A DNA stretch of 64,000 nucleotides from positions 2,976,001-3,040,000 of the forward strand of contig NZ_JACHJB010000001.1 of NCBI RefSeq assembly GCF_014207745.1. Reading direction: 5' to 3'. Within the stretch, counting starts at the first letter, position 1; each line of letters opens with the position of its first letter. The translations under genes were made by a program, and so were the position numbers. Shown one piece after another: positions 1-10,569 of the stretch. This stretch comes from Nonomuraea muscovyensis (lineage in GTDB: Bacteria; Actinomycetota; Actinomycetes; Streptosporangiales; Streptosporangiaceae). The notes below the pieces were generated by a model that did no database searches, had not been told where the DNA came from, and saw nothing but the letters and a program-made list of their open reading frames with translations.

Positions 1-3
1 GCC

Positions 4-867
4 TCAGCGGAAGACGACGGTCCGGTCGCCGTTCAGCAGCACCCGCTGCTCGCTGTGCCACTTCACGGCGCGGGCCAGCACCTGGGCCTCGACGTCCCGG
101 CCCGCGGTGATGAGGTCGTCGGGGTCGAGCTCGTGGTCCACCCGGACGACGTCCTGCTCGATGATCGGCCCCTCGTCGAGGTCGGCCGTCACGTAGTGCG
201 CGGTCGCGCCGATCAGCTTGACGCCGCGTTCGTGGGCCTGGTGGTACGGCTTGGCCCCCTTGAACCCCGGCAGGAACGAGTGGTGGATGTTGATGGCCCG
301 CCCTTCGAGCCGCTTGCACAGGTCGTCCGACAGGACCTGCATGTAGCGGGCGAGCACCACGAGGTCCGCGTCGTACTCGGCGACCAGCTCCAGCACCCTG
401 GCCTCGGCCTGCGCCTTGGTGTCGGGGGTGACCGGCACGTGGTGGTAGGGCACACCGTAGGAGGAGGCCAGCGGCTCCAGGTCGGGATGGTTGGAGACGA
501 TCGCCGGGATCTCGATGTTCAGCGCTCCGCCCTGGCGGCGGAACAGCAGGTCGTTCAGGCAGTGGCCGAACTTCGACACCATGATGAGCGTCCGGGTGGG
601 CGTCGAGGCGTCGTTGAGCCGCCAGTTCATCTGGAAGGACTCGGCGACGTAGGTGAAGCCGGCGCGCAGCTCCTCCAGCCCGTGCTGGGCGGCGAAGTGC
701 ACGCGCATGAAGAAGCCGCCGCCTCTGCGGTCGTTGAACTGCTTGCTCTGCAGCATGTTGCCGCCGTGCTGCACCAGGAAGCTGGTGACGGCGTACACGA
801 TGCCTGGTTTGTCGGAGCAGGAGACCGTCAGGACGAACTCGCGTCCGGGATCGGGTCGGGGAGACAT
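4..867 (-). CDS. purU: Formyltetrahydrofolate deformylase
   Basis: This 287-residue protein hydrolyses 10-formyl-tetrahydrofolate to formate and free folate in the cytoplasm. An N-terminal ACT domain (about residues 10-85, starting FVLTVSCSDKPGIVYAV) is followed by a formyltransferase-fold domain with the catalytic Asn and His in INIHHSFLP and the Asp in TADLDEGP. The length is normal for PurU. The ATG at 867 is chosen because AGGAGGTG lies just upstream; an upstream in-frame start would add 16 unrelated residues. It is divergent from the betaine genes and shares their operator-like palindrome. It probably releases folate loaded with one-carbon units by dimethylglycine and sarcosine oxidation. 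Confidence 0.95.
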   Translation of the reverse strand: MSPRPDPGREFVLTVSCSDKPGIVYAVTSFLVQHGGNMLQSKQFNDRRGGGFFMRVHFAAQHGLEELRAGFTYVAESFQMNWRLNDASTPTRTLIMVSKFGHCLNDLLFRRQGGALNIEIPAIVSNHPDLEPLASSYGVPYHHVPVTPDTKAQAEARVLELVAEYDADLVVLARYMQVLSDDLCKRLEGRAINIHHSFLPGFKGAKPYHQAHERGVKLIGATAHYVTADLDEGPIIEQDVVRVDHELDPDDLITAGRDVEAQVLARAVKWHSEQRVLLNGDRTVVFR

Positions 868-881
868 CACACCTCCTAGTG

Positions 882-898
882 TTGCGTATAGCGCACAA
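882..898. promoter_or_regulatory. Putative regulon operator upstream of purU
   Basis: The palindrome-like TTGCGTATAGCGCACAA lies directly upstream of the purU ribosome-binding site. It matches 13 of 15 positions of the site before the aldehyde dehydrogenase gene (reverse complement TTGCGTATTGCGCAA) and is related to the site before dmgO. A further half-site (TGCGCAA) follows near 909. The cognate regulator is not in the window. Confidence 0.55.
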
Positions 899-1062
899 CG
901 GTGATGTATGCGCAACAGCGTGGACGCCAGAAGCCGCTCGCGTCAAGAGGGTCGGTCGCTTGCCGTGACGGGCGCACTTCGCAGCGATTTGGTATGTGAT
1001 GTACGCCACCACTTGACGCGGCGTAGTCGAGCGGTCAATCCTGTTCCTCACTAAGCATTGCC

Positions 1063-1077
1063 TTGCGCAATACGCAA
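1063..1077. promoter_or_regulatory. Putative regulon operator upstream of betB
   Basis: TTGCGCAATACGCAA is an almost perfect 15-bp inverted repeat (TTGCG/CGCAA arms) 17 bases upstream of the aldehyde dehydrogenase start. Similar sites precede purU and dmgO, so it is probably the binding site of a dimeric regulator controlling the whole betaine regulon. Confidence 0.6.
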
Positions 1078-1094
1078 CGATCAAAGGTGCGCCG

Positions 1095-2567
1095 ATGACC
1101 GATCTCTATATCGGCGGCACGTGGACCAAGCCGGCCGACGGTGGGCAGCGCCTCATTCACTCGCCCGCCGACGGCAGCCTCGTGACCACGGTCGCAGAAG
1201 CCACCGCGACCGACACCGTCGCCGCCATCCGGGCGGCCAGGCATGCCTTCGACCACGGCACCTGGCCCGCCACCCCGGCGCGCGAGCGGGGAGCGCTGCT
1301 GTACCGGGTGGCCGACCTGCTGGAGCGCGACCGCGACGCCTTCGCCCGCGCCGAGTCGGGCGACACCGGCAAGCGGCTCGTGGAGAGCGAGTACGACGTC
1401 GACGACTGCGTGTCGTGCCTGCGGTACTTCGCCGGCGTGGCCGGCACCGACGCGGGCCGCGTGGTCGACACCGGCCGTGACGACGCGATCAGCCGGATCG
1501 TCCACGAGCCGGTCGGCGTGTGCGGCCTCATCACCCCGTGGAACTACCCGCTGCTCCAGGCGACGTGGAAGGTCGCCCCGGCGCTCGCCGCCGGCAACAC
1601 GTTCGTGCTCAAGCCGAGCGAGCTGACCCCGAGCACCGCGATCCTGCTGATGCGGGCGCTGGAGGAGGCGGGCCTGCCCGCCGGCGTCGCCAACCTGGTG
1701 CTGGGCGCCGGGGCGAGCGCCGGCGCACCGCTCGCCGAGCACCCCGACGTGGACCTCGTGTCGTTCACCGGCGGCCTGGAGACCGGGCGGCGCGTCATGG
1801 CGGCGGCGTCGGCCACGGTCAAGCGGGTGGCGCTGGAGCTCGGCGGCAAGAACCCCAACATCGTCTTCGCCGACGCCGACTTCGAGACCGCGGTGGACTT
1901 CGCGCTGACCGCCGTGTTCCTGCACTCCGGCCAGGTGTGCTCGGCCGGCGCCCGGCTGCTCGTGGAGGACTCGCTGCACGACGCCTTCGTGGACGAGCTC
2001 GTCCGGCGGGCCGAGCTGATCCGCCTCGGCGGCCCGTTCGACCCGGAGGCGCACACCGGCCCGCTCATCTCCGCCGCCCACCTGGCCAAGGTCGAGGAGT
2101 ACGTGGCCGCCGGCCTGGCCGAGGGCGCGGTCCTGCGCTGCGGCGGCGAGCGGCCCGGCGGCCCCGGTTTCGAGCGGGGCTTGTTCTACCGGCCGACCGT
2201 GCTGGACGAGTGCAAGCAGGGCATGCGGGTGGTGCGCGAGGAGTCGTTCGGCCCCGTGCTCACCGTGGAGCGCTTCACCGGAGAGGACGAGGCCGTCCGC
2301 CTCGCCAACGACACCGAGTACGGCCTCGCGGGCGCCGTCTGGACCCAGGACGCCGGCCGGGCGCAGCGGGTGGCGGGCAGGCTGCGGGCCGGCACGGTGT
2401 GGATCAACGACTACCACCCCTACGTGCCGCAGGCCGAATGGGGCGGTTTCAAGCAGTCGGGCACCGGCCGCGAGCTCGGACCGGCCGGACTGGACGAATA
2501 TCGCGAGATCAAGCATGTGTGGCAGAACACCCGCCCGCGCCCCCAGCGGTGGTTCCCAGCGAGCTGA
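1095..2567 (+). CDS. betB: Betaine-aldehyde dehydrogenase family protein
   Basis: This is a 490-residue NAD(P)-dependent aldehyde dehydrogenase. Visible family marks are LITPWNYP near residue 145, the general-base Glu in [10 protein letters not shown] near 250, and the catalytic Cys of [10 protein letters not shown] near 282. The length is typical. It starts the transport operon: the ProV gene begins 36 bases after its stop. With a betaine importer and dimethylglycine and sarcosine oxidases beside it, betaine aldehyde is the likeliest substrate, giving glycine betaine. No choline oxidase or dehydrogenase gene is present, so another amino-aldehyde substrate is possible. Confidence 0.85.
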   Translation: MTDLYIGGTWTKPADGGQRLIHSPADGSLVTTVAEATATDTVAAIRAARHAFDHGTWPATPARERGALLYRVADLLERDRDAFARAESGDTGKRLVESEYDVDDCVSCLRYFAGVAGTDAGRVVDTGRDDAISRIVHEPVGVCGLITPWNYPLLQATWKVAPALAAGNTFVLKPSELTPSTAILLMRALEEAGLPAGVANLVLGAGASAGAPLAEHPDVDLVSFTGGLETGRRVMAAASATVKRVALELGGKNPNIVFADADFETAVDFALTAVFLHSGQVCSAGARLLVEDSLHDAFVDELVRRAELIRLGGPFDPEAHTGPLISAAHLAKVEEYVAAGLAEGAVLRCGGERPGGPGFERGLFYRPTVLDECKQGMRVVREESFGPVLTVERFTGEDEAVRLANDTEYGLAGAVWTQDAGRAQRVAGRLRAGTVWINDYHPYVPQAEWGGFKQSGTGRELGPAGLDEYREIKHVWQNTRPRPQRWFPAS

Positions 2568-2603
2568 CGCTCCGACGACCGCGCCGACGACCAAGAGGTG
2601 GTC

Positions 2604-3662
2604 ATGACTGTGCCGTCAGTGGCCGAACGTAGTGCATCCGACACCGACACCACGCCCGTCCTCGCCGTCCGCGACCTGTGGAAGGTGTTCGGCCCCAAGG
2701 CCGAGAGCGTCGTCGGCAGCACGCTCAGCCGGAAGGAACTGAAGGAGAGGACGGGTTGCGTCGCGGCCGTCCGCGACGTCTCCTTCGACGTCCGCAGGGG
2801 CGAGGTGTTCGTCGTCATGGGCCTGTCCGGCTCGGGCAAGTCGACGCTGGTCCGCTGCCTGACCCGGCTGATCGAGCCCACGGCCGGCGAGGTGCTGCTC
2901 GACGGCGAGGACGTCCGCAAGGCCGACGACCGCAGGCTGCGAGAGCTGCGCAGGAACCGTATGGCCATGGTCTTCCAGCACTTCGGCCTGCTGCCGCACC
3001 GGTGCGTGCTGGACAACGTCGCCTTCGGGCTGGAGATCCGCGGGGTGGCCAAGAAGGAGCGCTACGCCAGGGCCCGCGAGGTGGTCGGGCTGGTCGGGCT
3101 CACCGGCTTCGAGAACTCCTACCCCGACCAGCTCTCCGGCGGTATGCAGCAGCGGGTCGGGCTGGCCCGGGCGCTCGCCGCCGACCCCGAGGTGCTGCTG
3201 TTCGACGAGCCGTTCTCCGCGCTGGACCCGCTGATCCGGCGCGAGATGCAGAACGAGGTCATCCGCCTGCACCACGAGGTCGGCAAGACGATGATCTTCA
3301 TCACGCACGACCTCAGCGAGGCGCTCAAGCTGGGCGACCGGATCCTCATCATGCGCGACGGCGAGCTGGTCCAGGTGGGCACACCCGACCAGGTGGTGGG
3401 CGCGCCGGCCGACGACTACGTCAGGGACTTCGTCAGCGACATCCCGCGCTCGCACGTGCTGACGCTGCGCTGGATCATGCGCCCGCCGCACCCGGACGAG
3501 CCGCTCGACGGCCCCGAACTGGGGCCCGACGTGGTCATCCGCGACGCCGTGCACGCGGTGCTCTCCGCCGACCGGCCGGTGCGGGTCACCGATGGCGAGA
3601 GCGTGCTGGGCGTGGTGACCAGCGCGGAGATCCTGGAGGTCATCGCCGGGGGGCAGGACTGA
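2604..3662 (+). CDS. proV: Glycine betaine/proline ABC transporter ATP-binding protein
   Basis: The 352-residue ATPase subunit of an OpuA/ProU-type importer powers uptake of glycine betaine or proline betaine. It has Walker [10 protein letters not shown] near residue 73, the signature LSGGMQQR near 178, Walker [12 protein letters not shown] near 200 and the switch His in FITHD. After about residue 265 it carries a short, weakly conserved CBS-like tail. ATG 2604 is preferred over GTG 2598 because AGAGG lies five bases before it. The stop overlaps the permease start (TGATG), so the two genes are translationally coupled. Confidence 0.93.
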   Translation: MTVPSVAERSASDTDTTPVLAVRDLWKVFGPKAESVVGSTLSRKELKERTGCVAAVRDVSFDVRRGEVFVVMGLSGSGKSTLVRCLTRLIEPTAGEVLLDGEDVRKADDRRLRELRRNRMAMVFQHFGLLPHRCVLDNVAFGLEIRGVAKKERYARAREVVGLVGLTGFENSYPDQLSGGMQQRVGLARALAADPEVLLFDEPFSALDPLIRREMQNEVIRLHHEVGKTMIFITHDLSEALKLGDRILIMRDGELVQVGTPDQVVGAPADDYVRDFVSDIPRSHVLTLRWIMRPPHPDEPLDGPELGPDVVIRDAVHAVLSADRPVRVTDGESVLGVVTSAEILEVIAGGQD

Positions 3663-5662
3663 TGGCGGCCGTGCAGGTGGTGGCCGCGCGGGTGGCCGCC
3701 CGGCTGCCGGCCCGCAAGTACCTGGTGCTCGCGGTGTTCGTGGCCTGGGTGCTGGGCTGGGCGGTGCTGCGCGGCCGCGACACGCTGCAGCTCGGCGAGG
3801 CGGAGCTGACGCCGCTGCACACCTCGCTCGGCGACGGCATGGACGCCGTGGACGCCGGTCGCAACAGCAACCCGTTCTTCCTGTACTTCATCAACTACAT
3901 CCGGCTCTTCCTCGACGAGGCCGTGACGTTCGTGCAGGCCCTGATCAGCCAGCCGTCGTTCGGCCGGCCGCTCCCCGTGCTCGGCTGGCTCGGCGTCGTG
4001 GGCCTGGCCACCGCCGTCGCCTACCTGTACGGCAACCGCAGGGTGGCGCTGCTGACCGCCGCCGGGTTCCTGTCGTTCGGCGTGCTCGGCCTGTGGCAGG
4101 AGAGCATGGACACCCTGGCGCTGACGCTGACGGCGGTGGTGCTGTCGCTGGCCGTCGGCATCCCGCTCGGCGTGTGGGCCGGGTTGAGCGACCGGTTCCA
4201 CCGGCTGGTCACCCCGGTGCTCGACTTCATGCAGACGATGCCGACGTTCGTCTACCTGGCGCCGCTCACCCTGTTCTTCCTCATCGGCCCGGCCAGCGCG
4301 ACGGTCGCCACCATGGTCTACGCGATCCCGCCGGCCATCCGGATCACCGCGCACGGCATCCGGCAGGTCTCGCCCGAGACGCTGGAGGCGAGCGCGTCGC
4401 TCGGCGTCACCCGCGCGCAGGCGCTGCGGCACGTGCGGCTGCCGATGGCCAAGCAGACGATCATCGTCGGCGTCAACCAGACCATCATGGCCGCCCTGTC
4501 CATGGCCACCATCGCGGCGCTCATCGACGCGCCCGGCCTGGGCAAGACCGTGCTGAAGGCGCTGCAGACGCTCGACGTCGGCACCGCGTTCAACGCCGGG
4601 CTGGCCATCGTCATCATGGCCGTCGTGCTCGACCGCGCGACCTCGGCGGCCAGCCGCCGGGTGGAGGCCGAGCGCCGGGCCGGGCGGCTGCGCACCGTGC
4701 GCGGCCGCCGCCTGGAGGTGGCGGGCGTCCTCGGCGTCGCCGCCGTGCTCGGCTACCTGTCGTACACCTACGTGTGGGCGGCGGAGTTCCCCGTCCAGGC
4801 CAACCTCGGCTTCACCGTGCGGGGCGCGGCCGACGCCGCGAGCCTGTGGGTGCAGGACAGCCTGGTCACCTACACCGACGCGGTCAAGAACGGGCTCACC
4901 AACGGGCTGCTCAATCCGTTCGAGGCGCTGCTGACCGGCTCGCCCTGGTGGCTCGTCGCCGCCGTGGCCGTGGCGATCGCGCTGCTCGTGGGCAGCGTGC
5001 GCGCCGCCCTGGTCACCACGGCCGGGCTGCTGGTGCTGGTGCTGCTCGGGCTCTGGCAGGACAGCATGGTCACGCTCGCCTCGACGCTCGTCGCGACGAT
5101 CCTCGTCATGGTGCTCGGCGTGATCGTCGGGGTGTGGATGGGGCGCAGCGACCGGGCCGACACGCTGCTGCGGCCGGTGCTGGACGCGGGGCAGACCATG
5201 CCGGCCTTCGTCTACCTGGTGCCCATCCTCGGCCTGTTCGGGCCGACCCGGTTCACCGCGATCATCGCGGCCGTGGTGTTCGCCGCGCCGATCGCGATCA
5301 AGCTGGTCGCCGAGGGCATCAGGCGGGTCTCGGCGACCACCGTCGAGGCGGCCACTTCAGCGGGCGCGAGCACCTGGCAGCTCATCTCCAAGGTGCAGCT
5401 CCCGATGGCGCGCAGCGCCGTCACGCTGTCGGCCAGCCAGGGGCTGATCTACGTGCTGTCGATGGTGGTCGTCGGCGGCCTGGTCGGCGCGGGGGCGCTC
5501 GGCTACGACGTCGTGGCCGGCTTCTCGCAGCACCAGTTGCGCGGCAAGGGGCTGGCCGCCGGGCTGGCGATCGTCGTGCTCGGCATCGTGCTCGACCGCG
5601 TCATGCGGGCCGCCACCGAGCGGGCCGACGCTGCCGCGCACGGCGGACTCCATGACAAGTGA
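3662..5662 (+). CDS. proW: Glycine betaine ABC permease, two ProW units fused in tandem
   Basis: This 666-residue membrane protein forms the channel of the betaine importer. It contains two homologous permease units. Each has a run of membrane helices, a QTMP motif (QTMPTFVYL, QTMPAFVYL) and an EAA loop: EASASLGVTRAQAL near residue 241 and EAATSAGASTWQLI near 561. ProW is normally one such unit of about 280-350 residues acting as a dimer, so this chain looks like a covalent permease dimer. The true start is the ATG overlapping the proV stop; open frame further upstream is out-of-gene sequence. Confidence 0.9.
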   Translation: MAAVQVVAARVAARLPARKYLVLAVFVAWVLGWAVLRGRDTLQLGEAELTPLHTSLGDGMDAVDAGRNSNPFFLYFINYIRLFLDEAVTFVQALISQPSFGRPLPVLGWLGVVGLATAVAYLYGNRRVALLTAAGFLSFGVLGLWQESMDTLALTLTAVVLSLAVGIPLGVWAGLSDRFHRLVTPVLDFMQTMPTFVYLAPLTLFFLIGPASATVATMVYAIPPAIRITAHGIRQVSPETLEASASLGVTRAQALRHVRLPMAKQTIIVGVNQTIMAALSMATIAALIDAPGLGKTVLKALQTLDVGTAFNAGLAIVIMAVVLDRATSAASRRVEAERRAGRLRTVRGRRLEVAGVLGVAAVLGYLSYTYVWAAEFPVQANLGFTVRGAADAASLWVQDSLVTYTDAVKNGLTNGLLNPFEALLTGSPWWLVAAVAVAIALLVGSVRAALVTTAGLLVLVLLGLWQDSMVTLASTLVATILVMVLGVIVGVWMGRSDRADTLLRPVLDAGQTMPAFVYLVPILGLFGPTRFTAIIAAVVFAAPIAIKLVAEGIRRVSATTVEAATSAGASTWQLISKVQLPMARSAVTLSASQGLIYVLSMVVVGGLVGAGALGYDVVAGFSQHQLRGKGLAAGLAIVVLGIVLDRVMRAATERADAAAHGGLHDK

Positions 5663-5702
5663 GAGACACCGGCCGGTGGCCGGTGAGAATCAGGAGGACC
5701 AG

Positions 5703-6689
5703 GTGGCAGTTACCAGGAGCGGAAAGGTCCGGGCGGCCGCGCTCGTGACAGGCGCCGGCCTCCTGCTCACCGCGTGCGGTGGGGCGAAGGTCGGCGAGGT
5801 GCAGACGGGTGCGAGCAGCGCCGCGAGCGGTGCGGGCAGTTGCGGCACCGTCAACCTCGCGATCAACCCGTGGGTGGGCTACGAGGCCAACGCCGCGGTC
5901 ATCGCGCACGTGGCCGAGAAGCAGCTCGGCTGCAAGGTGGTCAAGAAGGACCTCAAGGAGGAGGTGGCCTGGCAGGGGTTCGCCACCGGCGAGGTCGACG
6001 CGGTCGTGGAGAACTGGGCCCACGACGACCTGAAGAAGAAGTACATCGACGAGCAGAAGGTGGCCGTGAACGCCGGGCCGACCGGCAACAAGGGGATCAT
6101 CGGCTGGTACGTGGCCCCGTGGATGGCCGAGAAGTACCCGGACATCACCGACTGGAAGAACCTCAACAAGTACGCCTCCCTGTTCAAGACCTCCGAGTCC
6201 GACGGCAAGGGCCAGCTCCTCGACGGCGACCCGTCGTTCGTCACCAACGACGGCGCCCTGGTCAAGAACCTCAAGCTGGACTACAAGGTCGTCTACGCGG
6301 GCAGCGAGACGGCGCTCATCACGGCCTTCCGCCAGTCGGAGAAGCAGCAGAAGCCGGTGCTGGGCTACTTCTACGAGCCGCAGTGGTTCCTGTCGGAGCT
6401 GCGGCTGGTCAAGGTGAACCTGCCGGCCTGGACCGAGGGCTGCGACGCGGACGCGGAGAAGGTGGCCTGCGACTACCCGCCGTACGAGCTGGACAAGATC
6501 GTCAGCAAGAAGTTCGCCGAGTCGGGCAGTCCCGCGTACACGCTGGTCAAGAACTTCACGTGGACGAACGACGACCAGAACCTGGTGGCCAAGTACATCG
6601 CCGAGGAGAAGATGAAGCCGGAGGAGGCGGCCGCCAAGTGGGTGGCCGACAACCCGGACAAGGTGAAGGCCTGGCTGCCCAGCAGCTGA
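5703..6689 (+). CDS. Glycine betaine-binding lipoprotein of the ABC importer
   Basis: The 328-residue OpuAC-type substrate-binding protein captures betaine outside the cell and delivers it to the ProVW membrane complex. The N-terminus is a lipoprotein signal ending in the lipobox LLTAC (Cys about residue 25). Trp-rich segments such as NPWVGYEAN, VENWAHD and VAPWM fit the aromatic ligand box of this family. The GTG at 5703 is chosen because AGGAGG lies five bases upstream; an ATG 51 bases earlier lacks this and would precede the signal peptide with polar residues. It is the last gene before a strong terminator. Confidence 0.92.
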   Translation: MAVTRSGKVRAAALVTGAGLLLTACGGAKVGEVQTGASSAASGAGSCGTVNLAINPWVGYEANAAVIAHVAEKQLGCKVVKKDLKEEVAWQGFATGEVDAVVENWAHDDLKKKYIDEQKVAVNAGPTGNKGIIGWYVAPWMAEKYPDITDWKNLNKYASLFKTSESDGKGQLLDGDPSFVTNDGALVKNLKLDYKVVYAGSETALITAFRQSEKQQKPVLGYFYEPQWFLSELRLVKVNLPAWTEGCDADAEKVACDYPPYELDKIVSKKFAESGSPAYTLVKNFTWTNDDQNLVAKYIAEEKMKPEEAAAKWVADNPDKVKAWLPSS

Positions 6690-6698
6690 TGATCCACC

Positions 6699-6742
6699 CA
6701 CGCCCGGCCCGGTCGACGCAAGGTGCGACCGGGCCGGGCGTG
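6699..6742 (+). terminator. Strong hairpin terminator after the transporter operon
   Basis: Two perfect 17-base complementary arms (6699-6715 and 6726-6742) flank a 10-base loop ten bases after the binding-protein stop. No U-tract follows, as is common for actinomycete hairpins. It separates the transport operon from the catabolic operon. Confidence 0.85.
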
Positions 6743-6856
6743 CGCGTGTCTGTGGACCGTTCCACAGCAGGCGTGCAAACCGTATGGAATACGACAGAAC
6801 ACACTCTTGACACCCGGAACGCGGCAGGCGACGCTTGTTGCGAAAAGTGCGTTTGG

Positions 6857-6871
6857 TTGCATATATCGCAA
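6857..6871. promoter_or_regulatory. Putative regulon operator upstream of dmgO
   Basis: TTGCATATATCGCAA, 15 bases with TTGC(A)/(T)CGCAA arms, lies 14 bases before the dmgO start. It matches 12 of 15 positions of the site before betB. A further left half-site, TTGCGAAAAGTGCG, occurs at 6838-6851, and TTGACA at 6807-6812 could be a -35 element. The overlap with the expected promoter region suggests repression relieved by a betaine-pathway metabolite. Confidence 0.55.
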
Positions 6872-6885
6872 CAACGGAGGTGGCT

Positions 6886-9300
6886 ATGACGGGCCCAAGC
6901 GTCGTCATCATCGGCGCGGGCGTGGTCGGCGCGGCTCTCGCCGACGAGCTGTCCGCCCGCGGCTGGACCGACGTCACCGTTGTCGACCAGGGAGACGTGC
7001 CCGCCACCGGCGGCTCCTCCTCCCATGCCCCCGGCCTGGTCTTCCAGATCAACGGCTCCAAGACGATGACCGAGATGGCCCGCTACACCGTCGAGAAGTT
7101 CGTCGAGCTGGACAGCTTCCACCAGGTGGGCGGGCTCGAAGTGGCCACCACCCCCGAGCGGCTCGTCGAGCTGCGCCGCCGCCACGGCTGGGCGACCTCC
7201 TGGGGGATCGAGACCCACCTGCTGTCCGCGGAGGAGAGCGTCGCCCGCCACTCGCTGCTCGACCCCGGCACGGTGCTCGGCGGCCTGTACATCCCCACCG
7301 ACGGCCTGGCCAAGGCCGTCAAGGCCGTGGACGCCCAGCTCGCCCGCGCCCGCTCCCGCGGCGTGCGGGTGCTGGCCCGGCACGAGGTGCTCGACATCAC
7401 GACCGAGGGCGGCCGGGTCAAGGCGGTCGTCACCGACCGGGGCGACATCCCCGCCGACCTCGTGGTCTGCTGCGCCGGCATCTGGGGGCCCAAGGTCGCC
7501 CGCATGGTCGGCATGGACCTGCCGCTCACCCCGCTCGCCCACCAGCTCGCCTGGACCGGCCAGGTGCCCGACCTGGCCGGGCAGACCGTCGAGGTGTCCC
7601 GGCCCATCCTGCGCCACCAGGACGCCGACCTCTACTACCGCGAGCGCTTCGACACCCTCGGCATCGGCTACTACGGCCACCGCCCCATGCCGATCAGCGC
7701 CGACGACATCCTGTCCGTGGACGAGGCCGAGGTGATGCCCTCGGTGCTCACCTTCACCCCCGACGACTTCGCCGACGCCTGGACCGAGACGCGGCGGCTG
7801 CTGCCGTCCACCCGGTCGGCCAAGGTCGAGGAGGGCATCAACGGCCTGTTCTCCTTCACCACCGACCACCTGCCGCTCATGGGAGAGTCGCGCGACGTCG
7901 AGGGCTTCTGGGTCGCCGAGGCCGTCTGGGTCACCCACTCCGCCGGCGTCGGCCGGGCCATGGCCGAATGGCTCGTGGACGGCCACTGCAGCTCGTTCGA
8001 CCTGCACGAGTGCGACGTCAACCGGTTCGAGCCGCACCAGATCGCCCCCGACTACGTGCGGGCCCGTGGCTGCCAGAACTACGTCGAGGTCTACGACATC
8101 ATCCACCCCCTCCAGCCGATGGAGGAGCCGCGCCCGCTGCGCACCAGCCCGTTCCACACCCGCCAGCGCGAGCTCGGCGCGATGTTCCTGGAGGCGTCCG
8201 GCTGGGAGCGCCCGCAGTGGTACGAGGCCAACGCCCCGCTGGTGGCCGGCCGCGACATCCCCCCGCCGGGCGACTGGGCGGCGCGTTACTGGTCGCCCAT
8301 CGTCGGTGCCGAGGCCCAGGCCACCCGCGAGGGCGTCGCCCTGTACGACATGACCGCGCTCAAGCGGCTGGAGGTCAGCGGCCCGGGAGCCGTCGCCTTC
8401 CTGCAGCGGCTCACCACCGGCGACGTGGACAAGTCGGTCGGCTCCGTGACGTACTGCCTGCTGCTCGACGTGGACGGCGGCATCCGCAGCGACGTCACCG
8501 TGGCCCGGCTCGGCCCGCAGGAGTTCCAGGTCGGCGCGAACGGCAATCTCGACCTCGACTGGTTCGACCGGCACCGGCCCGCCGACGTGTTCGTCCGCGA
8601 CATCACCCCCGGCACCTGCTGCGTCGGCGTGTGGGGCCCGAAGGCGCGCGACCTCGTCCAGCCGCTCACCCGCGCCGACCTCAAGGCGCTGCGCTACTTC
8701 CGCGGCACCCGTACCCACCTCGGCAACGTGCCCGTCACCATGCTCCGCCTGTCCTACGTCGGCGAGCTGGGCTGGGAGATCTACACGACCGCCGACCTCG
8801 GACTCAAGCTGTGGGACACCCTGTGGCAGGCCGGGCAGGACCACCTGGGCCCGCAGGGCGTCATCGCCGGCGGCCGGGGCGCCTTCACCAGCCTGCGCCT
8901 GGAGAAGGGCTACCGCTCGTTCGGCACCGACATGACCTTCGAGCACGACCCGTACGAGGCCGGGCTGGGCTTCGCCGTCAAGCTCGACAAGGGCGACTTC
9001 ATCGGCCGCGAGGCGCTGCTCGCCCGCAAGGAGTCGGTCACCCGCAAGCTCGCCTGCCTGCTCACCGACGAGGTCGTCATGGGCAAGGAGCCCGTGTACG
9101 ACGGCGACCGGCCCGTGGGCTACGTCACCAGCGCCGCCTACGGCCACACGATCGGCCGGGCCATCGCGTACGCGTGGCTGCCCGCCCCGCTCGCCACCCC
9201 GGGCCAGACCGTCCACATCGGCTACTTCGACCGGCGGGTCGAGGCCGTGGTGGCCGAGGAGCCCCTGTTCGACCCGGCGATGACCCGGCTGCGCGGTTAG
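6886..9300 (+). CDS. dmgO: Dimethylglycine oxidase-type flavoenzyme
   Basis: The 804-residue enzyme oxidatively demethylates N,N-dimethylglycine to sarcosine and passes the methyl carbon to tetrahydrofolate. The FAD domain opens with [27 protein letters not shown] near residue 47 matches the family's covalent flavin-attachment His. A middle FAO domain follows, and the last 370 residues are a GcvT-like folate domain. The length matches known dimethylglycine oxidases (about 830). ATG 6886 has GGAGG five bases upstream. It heads an operon with glyA and the sox genes. Sarcosine dehydrogenase is a close alternative, but the heterotetrameric sarcosine oxidase next door favours dimethylglycine. Confidence 0.87.
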   Translation: MTGPSVVIIGAGVVGAALADELSARGWTDVTVVDQGDVPATGGSSSHAPGLVFQINGSKTMTEMARYTVEKFVELDSFHQVGGLEVATTPERLVELRRRHGWATSWGIETHLLSAEESVARHSLLDPGTVLGGLYIPTDGLAKAVKAVDAQLARARSRGVRVLARHEVLDITTEGGRVKAVVTDRGDIPADLVVCCAGIWGPKVARMVGMDLPLTPLAHQLAWTGQVPDLAGQTVEVSRPILRHQDADLYYRERFDTLGIGYYGHRPMPISADDILSVDEAEVMPSVLTFTPDDFADAWTETRRLLPSTRSAKVEEGINGLFSFTTDHLPLMGESRDVEGFWVAEAVWVTHSAGVGRAMAEWLVDGHCSSFDLHECDVNRFEPHQIAPDYVRARGCQNYVEVYDIIHPLQPMEEPRPLRTSPFHTRQRELGAMFLEASGWERPQWYEANAPLVAGRDIPPPGDWAARYWSPIVGAEAQATREGVALYDMTALKRLEVSGPGAVAFLQRLTTGDVDKSVGSVTYCLLLDVDGGIRSDVTVARLGPQEFQVGANGNLDLDWFDRHRPADVFVRDITPGTCCVGVWGPKARDLVQPLTRADLKALRYFRGTRTHLGNVPVTMLRLSYVGELGWEIYTTADLGLKLWDTLWQAGQDHLGPQGVIAGGRGAFTSLRLEKGYRSFGTDMTFEHDPYEAGLGFAVKLDKGDFIGREALLARKESVTRKLACLLTDEVVMGKEPVYDGDRPVGYVTSAAYGHTIGRAIAYAWLPAPLATPGQTVHIGYFDRRVEAVVAEEPLFDPAMTRLRG

Positions 9301-9312
9301 GAAAGGACGCAC

Positions 9313-10569
9313 ATGATCGACACCCCGCTGGACGTGCTGGATCCCGAGGTGCACGCCGCGATCGGCGCGGAGCTGGCCCGGCAGCGCTCGACGCTGGAGA
9401 TGATCGCCTCGGAGAACTTCGCGCCGCTGGCCGTCATGGCCGCCCAGGGCTCCGTCCTCACCAACAAGTACGCCGAGGGCTACCCCGGCAGGCGCTACTA
9501 CGGCGGCTGCGAGCACGTCGACGTGATCGAGCAGCTCGCCATCGACCGGGTCAAGGCGCTGTTCGGCGCCGAGGCGGCCAACGTGCAGCCCCACTCGGGC
9601 GCCCAGGCCAACGCCGCCGCCATGTCCGCCCTGCTGGAGCCGGGCGACACGATCCTCGGGCTCGACCTCGCCCACGGCGGCCACCTCACCCACGGCATGC
9701 GCATCAACTTCTCCGGCCGCCTCTACAACGTGGTCGCCTACCACGTCCGCGAGAGCGACCACCTGGTGGACATGGACGAGGTCGAGCGGCTGGCCCGCGA
9801 GCACCGGCCCAAGCTCATCATCGCCGGCTGGTCCGCCTACCCCCGCCAGCTCGACTTCGCCGCCTTCCGCCGGATCGCCGACGCGGTGGGCGCCTACCTG
9901 ATGGTGGACATGGCGCACTTCGCCGGACTCGTCGCGGCCGGCCTGCACCCCTCGCCCGTGCCGCACGCCCACGTGGTCACCACCACCACCCACAAGACCC
10001 TCGGCGGGCCGCGCGGCGGCGTGGTGCTGTCCACCGCCGACCTCGCCAAGAAGATCAACTCGGCGGTGTTCCCCGGCCAGCAGGGCGGGCCGCTGGAGCA
10101 CGTCGTCGCCGCCAAGGCGGTGGCGTTCAAGGTGGCGGCGGAGGAGTCGTTCCGCGACCGGCAGCGGCGCACGCTGGAGGGCGCGCGCATCCTCGCCGAC
10201 CGGCTGCTCGCACCCGACGCCGTCGCCGCCGGCGTCAGGGTGCTGACCGGCGGCACCGACGTGCACCTCGTGCTGGTGGACCTGCGCGACTCGGAGCTGG
10301 ACGGCCGGCAGGCCGAGGACCGGCTGCACGCCGCCGGCATCACGGTCAACCGCAACGCCGTGCCCTTCGACCCGCGCCCGCCGATGGTCACCTCCGGGCT
10401 GCGCATCGGCACGCCCGCCCTGGCCACGCGCGGCTTCGGCGCCGGCGACTTCCGCGAGGTCGCCGACGTCATCGCCGCCGCCCTCATCCCCGGGGCCGAC
10501 CTGGCGTTCCTGCGCGGCCGGGTCGAGGCCCTGGCCGGCAAGCACCCGCTCTACGGGGACGTCCGATGA
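9313..10569 (+). CDS. glyA: Serine hydroxymethyltransferase
   Basis: The 418-residue PLP enzyme combines glycine with 5,10-methylene-tetrahydrofolate to give serine. Conserved segments include [15 protein letters not shown] and the PLP-lysine segment [13 protein letters not shown] (Lys about residue 228). GGAAAGGA lies before the ATG. Placed between the demethylating oxidases, it uses both products of sarcosine oxidation, glycine and methylene-folate. It is probably a catabolic paralogue of a housekeeping glyA elsewhere. Its stop overlaps the soxB start. Confidence 0.95.
   Translation: MIDTPLDVLDPEVHAAIGAELARQRSTLEMIASENFAPLAVMAAQGSVLTNKYAEGYPGRRYYGGCEHVDVIEQLAIDRVKALFGAEAANVQPHSGAQANAAAMSALLEPGDTILGLDLAHGGHLTHGMRINFSGRLYNVVAYHVRESDHLVDMDEVERLAREHRPKLIIAGWSAYPRQLDFAAFRRIADAVGAYLMVDMAHFAGLVAAGLHPSPVPHAHVVTTTTHKTLGGPRGGVVLSTADLAKKINSAVFPGQQGGPLEHVVAAKAVAFKVAAEESFRDRQRRTLEGARILADRLLAPDAVAAGVRVLTGGTDVHLVLVDLRDSELDGRQAEDRLHAAGITVNRNAVPFDPRPPMVTSGLRIGTPALATRGFGAGDFREVADVIAAALIPGADLAFLRGRVEALAGKHPLYGDVR

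Noticed and set aside
868..1094. Possible riboswitch upstream of the betaine genes
   Set aside because: No conserved glycine, SAM or folate riboswitch core was recognised; the palindromes explain the region better.
3416..4432. Minus-strand open frame opposite the permease gene
   Set aside because: The Arg/Gln/His-rich translation without a recognisable fold lies entirely within the permease coding region.
6556..10545. Very long minus-strand open frame opposite dmgO and glyA
   Set aside because: It is a GC-bias shadow: the plus strand has strong family matches, ribosome-binding sites and coupled stops, while the minus-strand translation is low-complexity His/Gly/Arg/Val sequence.
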